Shown here: one piece after another, positions 18,960 to 28,159 of the stretch
How the letters are laid out: each line of letters opens with the position of its first letter
How positions within the stretch are numbered: the first letter of the stretch is position 1
DNA from: Photobacterium sp. GJ3
GTDB lineage: Bacteria; Pseudomonadota; Gammaproteobacteria; Enterobacterales; Vibrionaceae
Direction of reading: 5' to 3'
Assembly: GCF_018199995.1 (NCBI RefSeq)
Contig: NZ_CP073578.1
Span: 1,860,001-1,924,000, forward strand
DNA: 64,000 bases
Program-made: the position numbers and the translations under genes
Notes under the pieces: generated by a model
Seen by the model: only the letters and a program-made list of their open reading frames with translations
What the model was told of the DNA's origin: nothing
The model's database searches: none

Positions 18960-19778
18960 ATGAAAGCAAAGGTTCTCGGCGCAATCGCAGTAGCAGGCTC
19001 AATGATTTTCAACCCGGCCATGGCGGCCGAAACCGTGTCAGTGGTCGGTTCATCTTCTGTAAGCCCGCTGATGGAAGTTTTTGGCGAAACTTATGCAAAA
19101 ACGCATGACGTTGTTGTTGAAGTGCAAGGCCCTGGTTCATCTGCCGGTGTTCGTGCAGCGCACGACGGTTCTGCTGACCTTGGGATGAGCTCACGTGCTC
19201 TCAAATCATCTGAAAAAGCAGCTGACATTCAAGAAGTTGTGATTGCACGTGACGGTATCGCCGTTGTGGTTCACAACTCCAACCCAGTCAAAGACCTGAC
19301 GAAAGAACAAGTGTCTCAAATCTATAAAGGCGAAATCACCAACTGGAAGCAAGTCGGCGGTGAAGACAAGCCAATCGTAGTTGCAACCCGCGATACCGCT
19401 TCGGGTACCCGTGGCGCCTTCGAAGACATCATGTCTCTGAAACGTAAAGTGAACGGTAAAAGTGTTTCTGCCATTTCTCAGCGTGCTCAGGTTGCCAGCG
19501 GCAATGGTCAGCTGAAAACAATGGTTGCCAGCAACCCATTCTCAATCGGCTACATCTCTCTGGGCTCTGTCGACAACTCTGTGAAGCCACTGTCGATTGA
19601 AGGTCATCAGCCATCTGTTGAAGCCATCAAAACCGGTGACTACTCAGTTCAGCGCCCATTCCTGGTCGTTTATAAAGAAGGCCGTCCTTCAAAAGCTGCC
19701 CTGGATTTCCTGGACTGGATCAAAACTGCAGACGCTCAGAAAATTGTTTCTGACAAAGGCTTCATTGCAACACACTAA
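18960..19778 (+). CDS. pstS: Phosphate ABC transporter substrate-binding protein PstS
   Basis: 272 residues from ATG 18960, preceded by AGGATTAGGA; the frame is open upstream to 18921 but the signal peptide (MKAKVLGAIAVAGSMIFNPAMAA) begins here. The PstS signatures are VVGSSSVSPLME at the mature N-terminus, VQGPGSSAGV, and TRDTASGTRGAFE, which provide the phosphate-coordinating Ser/Thr/Arg residues. It is the periplasmic high-affinity phosphate receptor for the PstCAB permease. It sits behind a Pho box and is followed by an intercistronic hairpin that may favour its expression over the membrane components. Confidence 0.95.
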   Translation: MKAKVLGAIAVAGSMIFNPAMAAETVSVVGSSSVSPLMEVFGETYAKTHDVVVEVQGPGSSAGVRAAHDGSADLGMSSRALKSSEKAADIQEVVIARDGIAVVVHNSNPVKDLTKEQVSQIYKGEITNWKQVGGEDKPIVVATRDTASGTRGAFEDIMSLKRKVNGKSVSAISQRAQVASGNGQLKTMVASNPFSIGYISLGSVDNSVKPLSIEGHQPSVEAIKTGDYSVQRPFLVVYKEGRPSKAALDFLDWIKTADAQKIVSDKGFIATH

Positions 19779-19794
19779 TTTGCCATACCTTTTG

Positions 19795-19817
19795 TCCGGC
19801 CTGACCTTCAGGCCGGA
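19795..19817 (+). terminator. Intercistronic hairpin between pstS and pstC (partial terminator)
   Basis: Perfect 10-bp stem TCCGGCCTGA / TCAGGCCGGA with loop CCT, followed by TATTTTGATT. Such hairpins often stabilise the upstream message or stop part of transcription, raising the amount of binding protein relative to the permease. Confidence 0.65.
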
Positions 19818-19868
19818 TATTTTGATTCCTCAGTACCTGAATGAATTCCTTCAGGATCTGGAGTAAGC

Positions 19869-20783
19869 ATGATGACCATCGCAAACAACCTTGAAAGCGC
19901 CAATAAAAAAGCCGCACTGAAAGCTGCGGACAAAATCGACTGGCGTGAACTCTTCTTCAAATATCTGTTTTTAGCGAGTGCCGTTCTGGGCATTCTCTCT
20001 CTGATCACCATTGCCTATTTTATTTTCCGTGAAGGCTATGCCGCGTTTGCAGAAGCCGGTGTTGGCGGGATTGTTCTGGGTGATGAGTGGCTGCCACCTG
20101 CATTATTCGGTATTTTCCCGATGATCGTCGCATCTGTTGTCTCGACAGCAGGGGCGGTGATTCTGGGTGTCCCGGTGGGTGTGATGACCGCTATCTTCAT
20201 TGCTGAAATCGCGCCAAAGCGCGTTGCAGATATCATTCGCCCGATGGTGGAACTACTGGCAGGCATCCCTTCTGTAGTTTACGGTTTCTTCGGCCTGGTG
20301 ATTATCGTTCCCCTGATTCAGAACGTCTTTGAAGTTCCGGCCGGGAATACGGTTCTGGCCGGGATTATCGTTCTGGCAGTGATGATTCTGCCCACGGTGA
20401 TCACGGTTTCAGAAACCTCGATTCGTGCGGTACCGCGCAGTTATAAAGAGGGCTCGCTGGCACTGGGTGCCTCGCACATTTTCACCATTTTCAAACTGCT
20501 GGTGCCAGCAGCACGTTCAGGCATCATGACCGGTGTGATTTTGGGGATTGCCCGAGCGCTGGGTGAAACCATGGCGATCATCATGGTCATGGGGAACTCT
20601 CCGGCACTGCCACGCGGTATTCTTGATTCCGCCCGGACCCTGACTGCAAACATTGCGATCGAAATGTCCTACGCCACCGGTATTCATGCCAGCGCACTGT
20701 ATGCCACAGGCATTGTCCTGCTGGTGTTTATCATGATGCTGAATGCGGCCCTGCTCTACCTGAACCGTGAGCGTGCGAGGTAA
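19869..20783 (+). CDS. pstC: Phosphate ABC transporter permease PstC
   Basis: 304 residues with six TM helices. The permease EAA-type loop SYKEGSLALGASHIFTIFKLLVP interacts with PstB. LAGIPSVVYGFFGL is the conserved PstC/PstA stretch, and ARALGETMAIIMVMGN is characteristic of PstC. It forms the membrane channel with PstA for phosphate entry. GGAG lies 6 bases ahead of ATG 19869 (a second ATG follows directly). pstA starts 5 bp after the stop. Confidence 0.95.
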   Translation: MMTIANNLESANKKAALKAADKIDWRELFFKYLFLASAVLGILSLITIAYFIFREGYAAFAEAGVGGIVLGDEWLPPALFGIFPMIVASVVSTAGAVILGVPVGVMTAIFIAEIAPKRVADIIRPMVELLAGIPSVVYGFFGLVIIVPLIQNVFEVPAGNTVLAGIIVLAVMILPTVITVSETSIRAVPRSYKEGSLALGASHIFTIFKLLVPAARSGIMTGVILGIARALGETMAIIMVMGNSPALPRGILDSARTLTANIAIEMSYATGIHASALYATGIVLLVFIMMLNAALLYLNRERAR

Positions 20784-20788
20784 TCACA

Positions 20789-21676
20789 ATGACTGTTTCA
20801 AATTCGAATTTCATTCAGCAGGCCGGTAATCCTGCAAAACAAAACCTGAAAGACAAAATGTATCTGGGCGTGATCTGGACGTGCGCCACCATCACTGTGG
20901 GCTTTCTGCTGTGGGTGGTCTGGTACATTCTGAGCAACGGCCTGTCCTATGTAGACTGGACGTTTATCTCCAGTAACTACACCACGCTGGGCGAAGAGTC
21001 CGGGATCTGGCCGATGATTGTCTCCACCATTTATATGGTGCTGGCATCGATTCTGGTTGCAGCGCCGCTCGGCATTATGACGGCCATATATCTGACCGAA
21101 TATGCCAAAGTCGGCAGCCGTCTGGTGAAAGTGATCCGCTTCTGTACCGAGTCACTGGCCGGGATTCCGTCCATTATTTACGGTCTGTTCGGGATGACGT
21201 TCTTCGTCGTCGTCCTGGGATTCGGTTTCTCGATTCTGTCTGGTGCGCTGACGCTGAGTATCCTGATTCTGCCCGTCATTATCCGTACCACAGAAGAAGC
21301 CCTGATGGCTGTACCGCAAACCTATCGCGAAGGTTCTTACGGTCTGGGTGCTTCTAAAATTTACACCATCTGGCGTTTGATTCTGCCCAGCGCAATGCCA
21401 GGCATCGTTACTTCTATCATCCTCAGTGTAGGTCGTGTCATCGGTGAATCAGCGCCGGTCTTCATGACAGCAGGTATGGTGGCGCGTCTTCCGGAAAGTC
21501 TGCTGGACTCCGGCCGGACGCTGACCGTTCACCTGTACAAGCTGACTCAGGAACTCTACACCATTCATGAATGGCACCAGGCCTACGCAACGGCCACCAT
21601 TCTGATTGTTGTGGTTCTGGTCATTAACCTGATTACCAAGCTGATTGCAAAACGTTTCAACACGGCGACTTACTGA
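20789..21676 (+). CDS. pstA: Phosphate ABC transporter permease PstA
   Basis: 295 residues, six TM helices, with [19 protein letters not shown] and the EAA loop [19 protein letters not shown], followed by [15 protein letters not shown] as in PstA proteins. It partners PstC in the membrane. It is tightly coupled to pstC (5-bp gap) and to pstB (16-bp gap). Confidence 0.95.
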   Translation: MTVSNSNFIQQAGNPAKQNLKDKMYLGVIWTCATITVGFLLWVVWYILSNGLSYVDWTFISSNYTTLGEESGIWPMIVSTIYMVLASILVAAPLGIMTAIYLTEYAKVGSRLVKVIRFCTESLAGIPSIIYGLFGMTFFVVVLGFGFSILSGALTLSILILPVIIRTTEEALMAVPQTYREGSYGLGASKIYTIWRLILPSAMPGIVTSIILSVGRVIGESAPVFMTAGMVARLPESLLDSGRTLTVHLYKLTQELYTIHEWHQAYATATILIVVVLVINLITKLIAKRFNTATY

Positions 21677-21692
21677 TTTCGAGGAAAAACAC

Positions 21693-22442
21693 ATGAACAA
21701 ATTTAGCATTGAAAATCTGGACCTGTTTTACGGCGACAACCAGGCCCTGAAGAAAATTAACCTGCCGATTCCAAATCGTCAGGTCACAGCACTGATCGGC
21801 CCTTCCGGTTGTGGTAAATCCACGTTGCTGCGCTGCCTGAACCGCATGAACGACCTGATTGAAGGCGTGAAAATCAAAGGCAAGCTGACCATGGATGGCG
21901 AAGACGTGTATGGCAACATCGATGTGTCCAAACTGCGTATCAAAGTCGGCATGGTGTTCCAAAAACCAAATCCATTCCCGATGAGCATTTACGAGAACGT
22001 TGCTTACGGCCTGCGCGCCCAAGGCGTGACCGATAAAAAGCAGTTAGATGAAGTGGTCGAGAAATCCCTGCGCGGTGCTGCGCTGTGGGATGAAGTGAAA
22101 GATCGCCTGAAATCCCACGCCTTTGGTCTGTCAGGTGGCCAGCAACAGCGTTTGTGTATTGCCCGCACCATTGCCATGCAACCGGAAGTGATCCTGATGG
22201 ATGAGCCGACTTCCGCACTGGATCCAATTGCCACCAAGAAGATTGAAGATCTGATGGAGTCGCTGAAAAAGGATTTCACCATAGTGATCGTGACGCACTC
22301 CATGCAGCAGGCACGCCGGATTTCAGACCGCACTGCCTTCTTCCTGATGGGTGAATTAGTCGAGCATGACGATACGCACGCCCTGTTCAACAGCCCGCGT
22401 GATGATCGCACTCGCGGCTATGTCAACGGTGACTTCGGCTGA
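21693..22442 (+). CDS. pstB: Phosphate ABC transporter ATP-binding protein PstB
   Basis: 249 residues from ATG 21693 (GAGGAAAAAC upstream), the normal PstB length; an open frame extends back to 21645 inside pstA but is not needed. Walker [11 protein letters not shown]-loop [13 protein letters not shown] signature LSGGQQQR, Walker [13 protein letters not shown] and switch His in IVTHSMQQA are all intact. It supplies ATP hydrolysis for phosphate import. phoU does not follow; a strong terminator ends the operon. Confidence 0.96.
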   Translation: MNKFSIENLDLFYGDNQALKKINLPIPNRQVTALIGPSGCGKSTLLRCLNRMNDLIEGVKIKGKLTMDGEDVYGNIDVSKLRIKVGMVFQKPNPFPMSIYENVAYGLRAQGVTDKKQLDEVVEKSLRGAALWDEVKDRLKSHAFGLSGGQQQRLCIARTIAMQPEVILMDEPTSALDPIATKKIEDLMESLKKDFTIVIVTHSMQQARRISDRTAFFLMGELVEHDDTHALFNSPRDDRTRGYVNGDFG

Positions 22443-22527
22443 TTTAACAGCCCGCCCGCTTTGTTTTGTGCAGGGATCACCTGCCTTCCTCGAAACGCCA
22501 GGATAATAATAGCGATGGTAAACACTT

Positions 22528-22554
22528 GCCCCCTGAATCTGGGGGCTTTTTTTT
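22528..22554 (+). terminator. Intrinsic terminator of the pst operon
   Basis: Stem GCCCCC / GGGGGC with a 7-base loop and eight T residues directly after it, 85 bp past the pstB stop. Confidence 0.9.
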
Positions 22555-22662
22555 GCATGTTTTTTACCCGTCTCTGACATTTGCGATTTAGAGCCGCCAT
22601 ACACTGCAACTGAACACTGAATTATTCTTTTCAGAACCAGCCAGGCCGTTGTTCGCAGTCAG

Positions 22663-23049
22663 GTGTTTAAAATGCAAAAAAGCCAAGTAATTTCACAAGC
22701 AAGATCATGGATAGACATGTTAACCGCGCTGGAGAGAAAACCGCGTCTGACAGGCATTATCCAGTCATCCCGTATCGTTTCTCAGCAACTCGCCGCATTT
22801 TGCCGGCTCAACCATCTGATGTCGTTTGTTTATTCTCAAAGCAGCCACCAGCAATTGCTGGCTGAAACGATCGCCGTCTCGGCTTGCGACACGCTGATCT
22901 GTGACCAGCGACACTACCCGGCGCTCTGGTATATGCTGCATCAGGTGAAACGGCCTATGCTGATCATTCTGAATCAGGAAGAATGGACGCCTGACTGGTG
23001 CTGGCAGTTTGGTCAACATCAGTTCTTGTGTCAGCAAGATTTACGCTGA
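22663..23049 (+). CDS. Hypothetical cytoplasmic protein (~125 aa)
   Basis: Begins either at GTG 22663 or ATG 22672 (MQKSQVISQARSW). The sequence is soluble, with a helical N-terminus, a possible alpha/beta core (TLICDQRHYPALWYMLHQV) and a Trp-rich end (EEWTPDWCWQFGQHQF). The pattern of a short ICDQ-type strand followed by a helix faintly recalls SulA-like cell-division inhibitors, but this is too weak to name. It lies alone after the pst terminator, 84 bp before the MscS gene. Codon use looks like that of its neighbours. Confidence 0.6.
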   Translation: MFKMQKSQVISQARSWIDMLTALERKPRLTGIIQSSRIVSQQLAAFCRLNHLMSFVYSQSSHQQLLAETIAVSACDTLICDQRHYPALWYMLHQVKRPMLIILNQEEWTPDWCWQFGQHQFLCQQDLR

Positions 23050-23133
23050 AAAATATGACACCCTAGACCATGATTGTTTCGCGGCACCCCGGTGACCGCG
23101 TTTTGTTCTTTTATTTACCCGGAAAAATGTTGA

Positions 23134-24774
23134 ATGATACGTCAGTTTTTACTCCTCCTCCTCTGCCTTACCTGGAGTGTCAGCACACTGGCACAACCGG
23201 AAAGCACCCCGAACAAACTGGACGATCTCGCCCAGCTCAATCAGGAAGTCACTGAACTGTACCAGGCCAGCCAGCAGCGTGCCGGTTCCAGCCGGGATGT
23301 ACTGCGGATGCAGGTTCTGAATAAAAACAATGACTTAAGAGAACTGCTCGGCGAATTGGTGAATCACCCGCCTGAAGGTGCTGAAAACACGCTGATTCAG
23401 TCTGTCAAACATCAGATCCGCTACACAGCCGCTGCGGATAACTATCTGAATGAAAAAATTAATTCCGACGAACGCGTCATGGATGCAGCCCCTCAGGAAG
23501 AGCAACTGCTGAAACAGAAACAACTGAATGAAGAACGCCTGTTGTCTGCAGAAATGCTGGGGGATCAGTGGGAAAACTATCTCTGGCTGGAGCAACTGGG
23601 CATTCCGGCTGAAAAAGAGAAAACCAAGTTGTCGAAGCGTATTTCAGAACGTCTTGAGTTCGTTTCCGCGTCGCTGGAATACAACAACCAGCAGGAACGA
23701 GTACTGACGAAGCAACTGAAAGATGCATCTGAAAGCGAAAAAGCCACCCTTCAGCTGATGCATATTCTGGCGCAACGCAAAGTCACCAGCGATACGGATC
23801 GGCTGAATTATCTGATCACCTTAGGCGATAAGGCACAGATCGATACATCAACATACAAAATGCAGCAATTTGAAGTCACCGGCGATCTGACCAATAACAT
23901 TCTGAACGTTCAGGTGATCTACTCCATTCTTTCCACCTGGACAGAAAAACTCAAAAACTGGCTGATCGACAACACGCCGCAAGTGCTGTTCAAAGTCTTC
24001 ATTTTTGTGCTGGTGATTCTGATTTTCCGGTTGCTGAAAAATCTGACCCGCCGGGTTGTGAAACGCGCCGTCTCCTCGCCGAATCTGAAAATGTCTCAGT
24101 TGATGCAGGACTTCTTTATTTCGATGTCAGGGAAGACCGTCTTTTTCATCGGCCTGCTGATTGCCCTGTCGCAAATCGGACTCAACCTTGCGCCGGTCCT
24201 GACCGGTTTCGGGGTCGCGGGTGTGATCATTGGTTTCGCATTGCAGGATACGCTGTCAAACTTCGCCTCAGGCATGATGCTGCTGATTTACCGGCCATTT
24301 GATGTCGGTGATTTTGTAGAAGCTGGTGGTGTGTCGGGGAAAGTCAGTCATATGAGTCTGGTGAACACCACCATTCGGACCTTCGACAATCAGATCATTA
24401 TTGTCCCGAACAGCAAGATCTGGGGCGATACCATCAAGAACGTGACACATGAACGTGTGCGCCGGGTCGATATGGTCTTCAGCATCGGCTATCACGACAG
24501 CATTGAGAAAGCCGAAGCCGTTTTACATGAAATTATCGACCAGCACCCGGCTGTCCTGCGGGCGCCGGAGAAAACCATCAAACTCCATACACTGAATTCC
24601 TCATCGGTGGACTTTATCGTCCGCCCTTGGGTTAAAACCGACGACTATTGGGATGTGTACTGGGATGTCACCCGGGAGGTCAAACTCCGTTTCGATCAGG
24701 CCGGGCTGACCATTCCTTTCCCACAGCAGGATGTGCATTTACACATGGTCAAATCAGACGATTCGAATCAATAA
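23134..24774 (+). CDS. MscS-family mechanosensitive channel with periplasmic N-terminal domain
   Basis: 546 residues. Signal peptide (about 1-21), a long alpha-helical, coiled-coil-like periplasmic region (about 25-260), then TM helices from about 285 and the MscS core. The pore-lining helix and beta domain are visible as GVAGVIIGFALQDTLSNFASG and LLIYRPFDVGDFVEAGGVSGKV, followed by the NTTIRTFDNQIIIVPNS loop. It is larger than E. coli MscS (286 aa) and smaller than MscK. The role is release of solutes on hypo-osmotic shock. Transcribed as a single gene, possibly with the META lipoprotein gene ~100 bp downstream. Confidence 0.93.
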   Translation: MIRQFLLLLLCLTWSVSTLAQPESTPNKLDDLAQLNQEVTELYQASQQRAGSSRDVLRMQVLNKNNDLRELLGELVNHPPEGAENTLIQSVKHQIRYTAAADNYLNEKINSDERVMDAAPQEEQLLKQKQLNEERLLSAEMLGDQWENYLWLEQLGIPAEKEKTKLSKRISERLEFVSASLEYNNQQERVLTKQLKDASESEKATLQLMHILAQRKVTSDTDRLNYLITLGDKAQIDTSTYKMQQFEVTGDLTNNILNVQVIYSILSTWTEKLKNWLIDNTPQVLFKVFIFVLVILIFRLLKNLTRRVVKRAVSSPNLKMSQLMQDFFISMSGKTVFFIGLLIALSQIGLNLAPVLTGFGVAGVIIGFALQDTLSNFASGMMLLIYRPFDVGDFVEAGGVSGKVSHMSLVNTTIRTFDNQIIIVPNSKIWGDTIKNVTHERVRRVDMVFSIGYHDSIEKAEAVLHEIIDQHPAVLRAPEKTIKLHTLNSSSVDFIVRPWVKTDDYWDVYWDVTREVKLRFDQAGLTIPFPQQDVHLHMVKSDDSNQ

Positions 24775-24875
24775 CCAACAGCGCGCAAATCGGTTCTACA
24801 ATAAAATCAGTTGCGCGCGGAATTTTTTGCCTTCCCGAAAGTCAAAAATTTCTCATCCATCTCAGGGGAAAACCA

Positions 24876-25310
24876 ATGAAGAAACACCTGCTGACAGCCA
24901 TGGGCACTGCCCTGTTTTTATCTGCCTGCGCCGGGACCGGCGGCAGCACTGCCTCGAAGTCATCGGATGATCTGACACAGTATGAATGGGAACTGACGAA
25001 AATCGATAATCAGACGGTGACCATTCCATCCATGGGTGCGGTGCCGACTCTGGGGTTTGAAAACACCACCATGGCGCACGGCCACTCTGGCTGTAACCGC
25101 TACTTCGGCAGTGCTGAAGTGAAAGACGGGAAATTCCGGATTGAAAAAATGGGGATGACCATGATGGCCTGTCCGGAAGATGCCATGAAACTGGAGCGCG
25201 TGATGAGTGACACACTGAGCCAGTGGAGCAACGCAGAAATCAGCGGCAATACTCTGACGCTGACGACTCAGCAGCACACGCTGACTTTTAAAGCCACCCA
25301 GTCCATGTAA
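24876..25310 (+). CDS. META domain lipoprotein (HslJ-like)
   Basis: 144 residues from ATG 24876 with GGGG ahead of it. The lipoprotein signal ends in the lipobox LSAC (Cys near residue 18). The mature part shows the META/HslJ fold signature: YEWELTKIDNQ, a GHSGCNRYFGSAEV block, then MTMMACPEDAMKLE and a terminal strand pair. HslJ-type proteins sit in the outer or periplasmic membrane and have been linked to heat or novobiocin resistance in E. coli; the exact role is unknown. Confidence 0.88.
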   Translation: MKKHLLTAMGTALFLSACAGTGGSTASKSSDDLTQYEWELTKIDNQTVTIPSMGAVPTLGFENTTMAHGHSGCNRYFGSAEVKDGKFRIEKMGMTMMACPEDAMKLERVMSDTLSQWSNAEISGNTLTLTTQQHTLTFKATQSM

Positions 25311-25320
25311 TCTACAGCTC

Positions 25321-25348
25321 CCTCAGTCGAGCACCTGCTCGGCTGAGG
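25321..25348. terminator. Convergent terminator hairpin overlapping the end of the CHASE-GGDEF gene
   Basis: CCTCAG-t-CGAGC / GCTCG-g-CTGAGG with an ACCT loop lies 11 bp after the META lipoprotein gene and includes the last codons of the gene on the opposite strand. It can end transcription from both sides, although the T-run is short. Confidence 0.55.
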
Positions 25349-26999
25349 TTTCCCGTCTGATCACCCGCACACTCAGTTTCTGATGTCCTTCCTGCTGGGC
25401 GGCCTGAAGCTGCGATTCGGCAAAATGAAACACGCTTTCAGCCGTCAACCCTTCCAGATCAAATACCGTCAGCGCTCCGATGGAAATCGTGAGATACGGA
25501 GACGAATGCGTCGTCTGCTCTGCCAGATTCAAGCGTTCCGCCGCCGTGCGTAATTGCCTTGCCACCACTTCGCCATTATTCGTATTGGGCAAAATCGCCA
25601 CAAAGCGATCATCATCCAGACGGGCCAGCACATCCGCCGGACGCTTCAGCGTTCTGCTCAGTTCTGCCGCCAGTCGGCGAACACTGTCTTCAAACTGCTC
25701 AGGCGACAACTGATTTGCGAACATCGCAACATCATCAATCTGGATCACCAGCAGCGCCATCGGTGATAAATCCCGCCGGGCAATTCGTACCGTGATATCC
25801 AGGCTTTCTTCAAACGCGCGCTGGTTAGCGATACCGGTCAGCGGATCTTTCAGGCTGAGTCGTTCCAGCTTTTCATTCACGGCCCGTAATTTGTCATGCT
25901 GTGCCGTCAGTTGATCATACGTCTGCTGATCCCGTTTGAACACAAAGAAAAGGACGGTGGCAGCCAGGATGAACAACAGATTTACACCCCCGAAAATCCA
26001 CCAGGGCATCAATGAAGCCTGCGCCTGAATATACTCAAGCCGGGGCATGGCTTCGATCACCCAGCGTCGGCCCCCTTTCGTCAGTACCTGATGAACGTAT
26101 CGATAGCGGGTATCATAATTCCCGGAGACCTGATCAGATGCGAGATTTTTCTGAACGTAATGAAAACGCGTTTGCTGACTGGCCAGCCCTTTCTCAGCTT
26201 CAGGAACCAAGCTGAAAACGACCCGGTTCCCCGCCGGGGCCAGCGTATCAATCAGAGTAAAAGAAAAAGGTTGGACCACCTGATTTCCAGCCGAGGACAG
26301 AAAAATATGTGCCGGACTGAACACGCCCCCGACAAAACCAATCAGGCTTTCCTGACGTTCAACCGAGGACATCGGTTCCGGAAATTCATACACAGGCAAG
26401 AGACTGAGAATCCCCTGCGATTCCCCCTGATGACGCAGTTGCAAAGGCACCGTTAACTGGAGACGGCCACTGTCCCGCGCCCTTTGAACAGCTTCAAATC
26501 GAAATGCATGCGCACCCAGATCGTACCCGATCACCGCTTCATTTCCGGCCATCGGCGCGACATACAGTGCCGGATAGTACACACTTCGCTCTCCCGCAGC
26601 GACACGCTCGCCAGATGCGACCTGCTCCGTCACAACGTATCCCGGCAGCCATCTTGCCGCCTGAGCTTCATGTGCATCACGCTGTTCCTGCGGGACCTCC
26701 GGGATCCATTCCAGCGCAGTGATGGCCGGATAACGGCGAAGGATTTTTCCGGTCAGGGTCTCAAATCCTTCCGCGTCAGGAATGCCCTGCGTATCCAGCG
26801 TTAACTGCAATGAATAGAGCGCTTCAAAATGCGCGTTCATGGCCTGAATAAACGCATGCCCGGTTTCCGTCACATCCGACTGAAATTGTCGTTGGATCCG
26901 GTTGGTTTCAAGGTGACTAAAGAAAAACCACAGGGCAACCGACAGCACCAGTCCTGCTGCCAGCAATGACCCCATCACAGTCAAACGTTGCTGCTTCAT
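25323..26999 (-). CDS. CHASE-domain membrane sensor with degenerate GGDEF domain
   Basis: 558 residues. TM1 at about 9-28, a periplasmic CHASE domain (about 45-260, containing YPAITALEWIPEVP and YPALYVAPMAGNEAVIGYDL), TM2 near 325-345, a short coiled coil, and a GGDEF-type domain (about 375-545). The catalytic GG[D/E]EF motif is replaced by DDDRF (in ARLDDDRFVAILP), so cyclase activity is unlikely. The substrate loop DPLTGIANQRAFE is preserved. It may bind GTP or act as a regulatory partner. It is divergent from metR with a 203-bp gap. Confidence 0.88.
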   Translation of the reverse strand: MKQQRLTVMGSLLAAGLVLSVALWFFFSHLETNRIQRQFQSDVTETGHAFIQAMNAHFEALYSLQLTLDTQGIPDAEGFETLTGKILRRYPAITALEWIPEVPQEQRDAHEAQAARWLPGYVVTEQVASGERVAAGERSVYYPALYVAPMAGNEAVIGYDLGAHAFRFEAVQRARDSGRLQLTVPLQLRHQGESQGILSLLPVYEFPEPMSSVERQESLIGFVGGVFSPAHIFLSSAGNQVVQPFSFTLIDTLAPAGNRVVFSLVPEAEKGLASQQTRFHYVQKNLASDQVSGNYDTRYRYVHQVLTKGGRRWVIEAMPRLEYIQAQASLMPWWIFGGVNLLFILAATVLFFVFKRDQQTYDQLTAQHDKLRAVNEKLERLSLKDPLTGIANQRAFEESLDITVRIARRDLSPMALLVIQIDDVAMFANQLSPEQFEDSVRRLAAELSRTLKRPADVLARLDDDRFVAILPNTNNGEVVARQLRTAAERLNLAEQTTHSSPYLTISIGALTVFDLEGLTAESVFHFAESQLQAAQQEGHQKLSVRVIRRETSAEQVLD

Positions 27000-27129
27000 T
27001 GATTTCCCTTGCGATGTTGAAGTTTCACCTGTGTCATCCTAGTTGTATGTGACTGACTGAATATTTGCCAATTTATCAGTAATTATTCTCAATATGCGGC
27101 TGCTATTCAGCCCGAATGAAATTATTTAT

Positions 27130-27145
27130 AGACGTCTAGATGTTT
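27130..27145. promoter_or_regulatory. MetJ operator (two tandem met boxes) upstream of metR
   Basis: AGACGTCT (perfect met-box consensus) directly followed by AGATGTTT. Two adjacent 8-bp boxes are the minimum MetJ site. The centre is about 65 bp upstream of the metR start, consistent with repression by MetJ with S-adenosylmethionine. It also supports naming the downstream LysR-type gene metR. Confidence 0.8.
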
Positions 27146-27202
27146 ACACTGCTTTGAATTCCCAGTACTCTGACGGACAGAGCATTTCAGGGATGAGAAC
27201 AC

Positions 27203-28114
27203 ATGATAGAAATTAAACACCTTCGCACGTTAGCCGTGCTGAGAGATACCGGCTCCCTGACCGCAACAGCCAATACCTTGTGCCTGACACAGTCTGCACT
27301 CTCACATCAGATCAAAGATCTGGAGCAGCGGATTGGAGCGCCCTTATTTCTGCGCAAGACCCGGCCGGTAAGATTCACAGCGGAAGGCGATATTCTGCTG
27401 AAACTGGCCGATGACCTGATGCCCCGCATCGTCCGGGCTGAACACGAACTGGCGAATCTGAAAGAAGACGCAAAAGGCCGGCTTCATATGGCCATTGAGT
27501 GCCATTCCTGTTTTCAGTGGTTGATGCCGGCACTGAAGGAATATCAGATCCACTGGCCTGCGGTCAGCCTGGATTTTTCGTCCGGGTTCAGCTTCGAGCC
27601 CATTCCGGCGCTGGCAGCCGGTGAGCTGGATTTGGTGATCACTTCAGATATCAACCCGCGTGCCGAAGTGCATTATGAGCCTTTGTTTGATTTTGAGATG
27701 CGTCTGGTGGTGTCGCCCCAATCCCCGCTAGCAGAACTGGCCACCATTAAGCCGACCGATCTTGCCAGCCAGACCATGCTGACTTATCCGGTGCATAAAA
27801 GCCGCTTGGATGTGGTGAAGCATTTTCTGCAACCCGCGGGTATTGAACCACGGGTGTGGAAACAGGCCGACAATACATTGATGCTGGTGCAGATGGTTTC
27901 GGCAGGGTTAGGTGTTGCCGCACTGCCGAATTGGGCCATTCATGATTTTGCCCGGCAGGGATTGATTGTGAGTAAACCGCTCGGAAAAGGGCTCTGGCGC
28001 AGACTCTATGCCGCGATTCGGGCATCAGAGCGCGACAGGCACTATCTTCAGGCTTTTTTTGCCACGGCCCGGCAGCAATGCCAAACCCACCTCGAAGGCA
28101 TTAAGGCAGCCTGA
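27203..28114 (+). CDS. metR: MetR, LysR-type activator of methionine biosynthesis
   Basis: 303 residues. The helix-turn-helix LTATANTLCLTQSALSHQIKDLEQ and the start MIEIKHLRTL closely follow E. coli MetR as remembered. The effector domain includes GRLHMAIECHSCFQWLMPAL, typical of MetR, which senses homocysteine and activates metE, metH and related genes. The MetJ operator upstream fits known metR control. metE is not adjacent: the divergent gene is a CHASE sensor. Confidence 0.9.
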   Translation: MIEIKHLRTLAVLRDTGSLTATANTLCLTQSALSHQIKDLEQRIGAPLFLRKTRPVRFTAEGDILLKLADDLMPRIVRAEHELANLKEDAKGRLHMAIECHSCFQWLMPALKEYQIHWPAVSLDFSSGFSFEPIPALAAGELDLVITSDINPRAEVHYEPLFDFEMRLVVSPQSPLAELATIKPTDLASQTMLTYPVHKSRLDVVKHFLQPAGIEPRVWKQADNTLMLVQMVSAGLGVAALPNWAIHDFARQGLIVSKPLGKGLWRRLYAAIRASERDRHYLQAFFATARQQCQTHLEGIKAA

Positions 28115-28121
28115 AACAACA

Positions 28122-28142
28122 AGGGCGCTGTATTCGCGCCCT
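28122..28142. terminator. GC-rich hairpin downstream of metR
   Basis: AGGGCGC / GCGCCCT stem with a short loop, 8 bp after the metR stop and before the convergent DUF4250 gene. It lacks a clear T-run, so termination may be weak or Rho-assisted. Confidence 0.5.
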
Positions 28143-28159
28143 GGGTTGAATCCAATCCG

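Noticed and set aside
18376-18960. Possible riboswitch or tRNA upstream of pstS
   Set aside because: No conserved riboswitch core or cloverleaf could be recognised; the Pho box is sufficient to explain the region.
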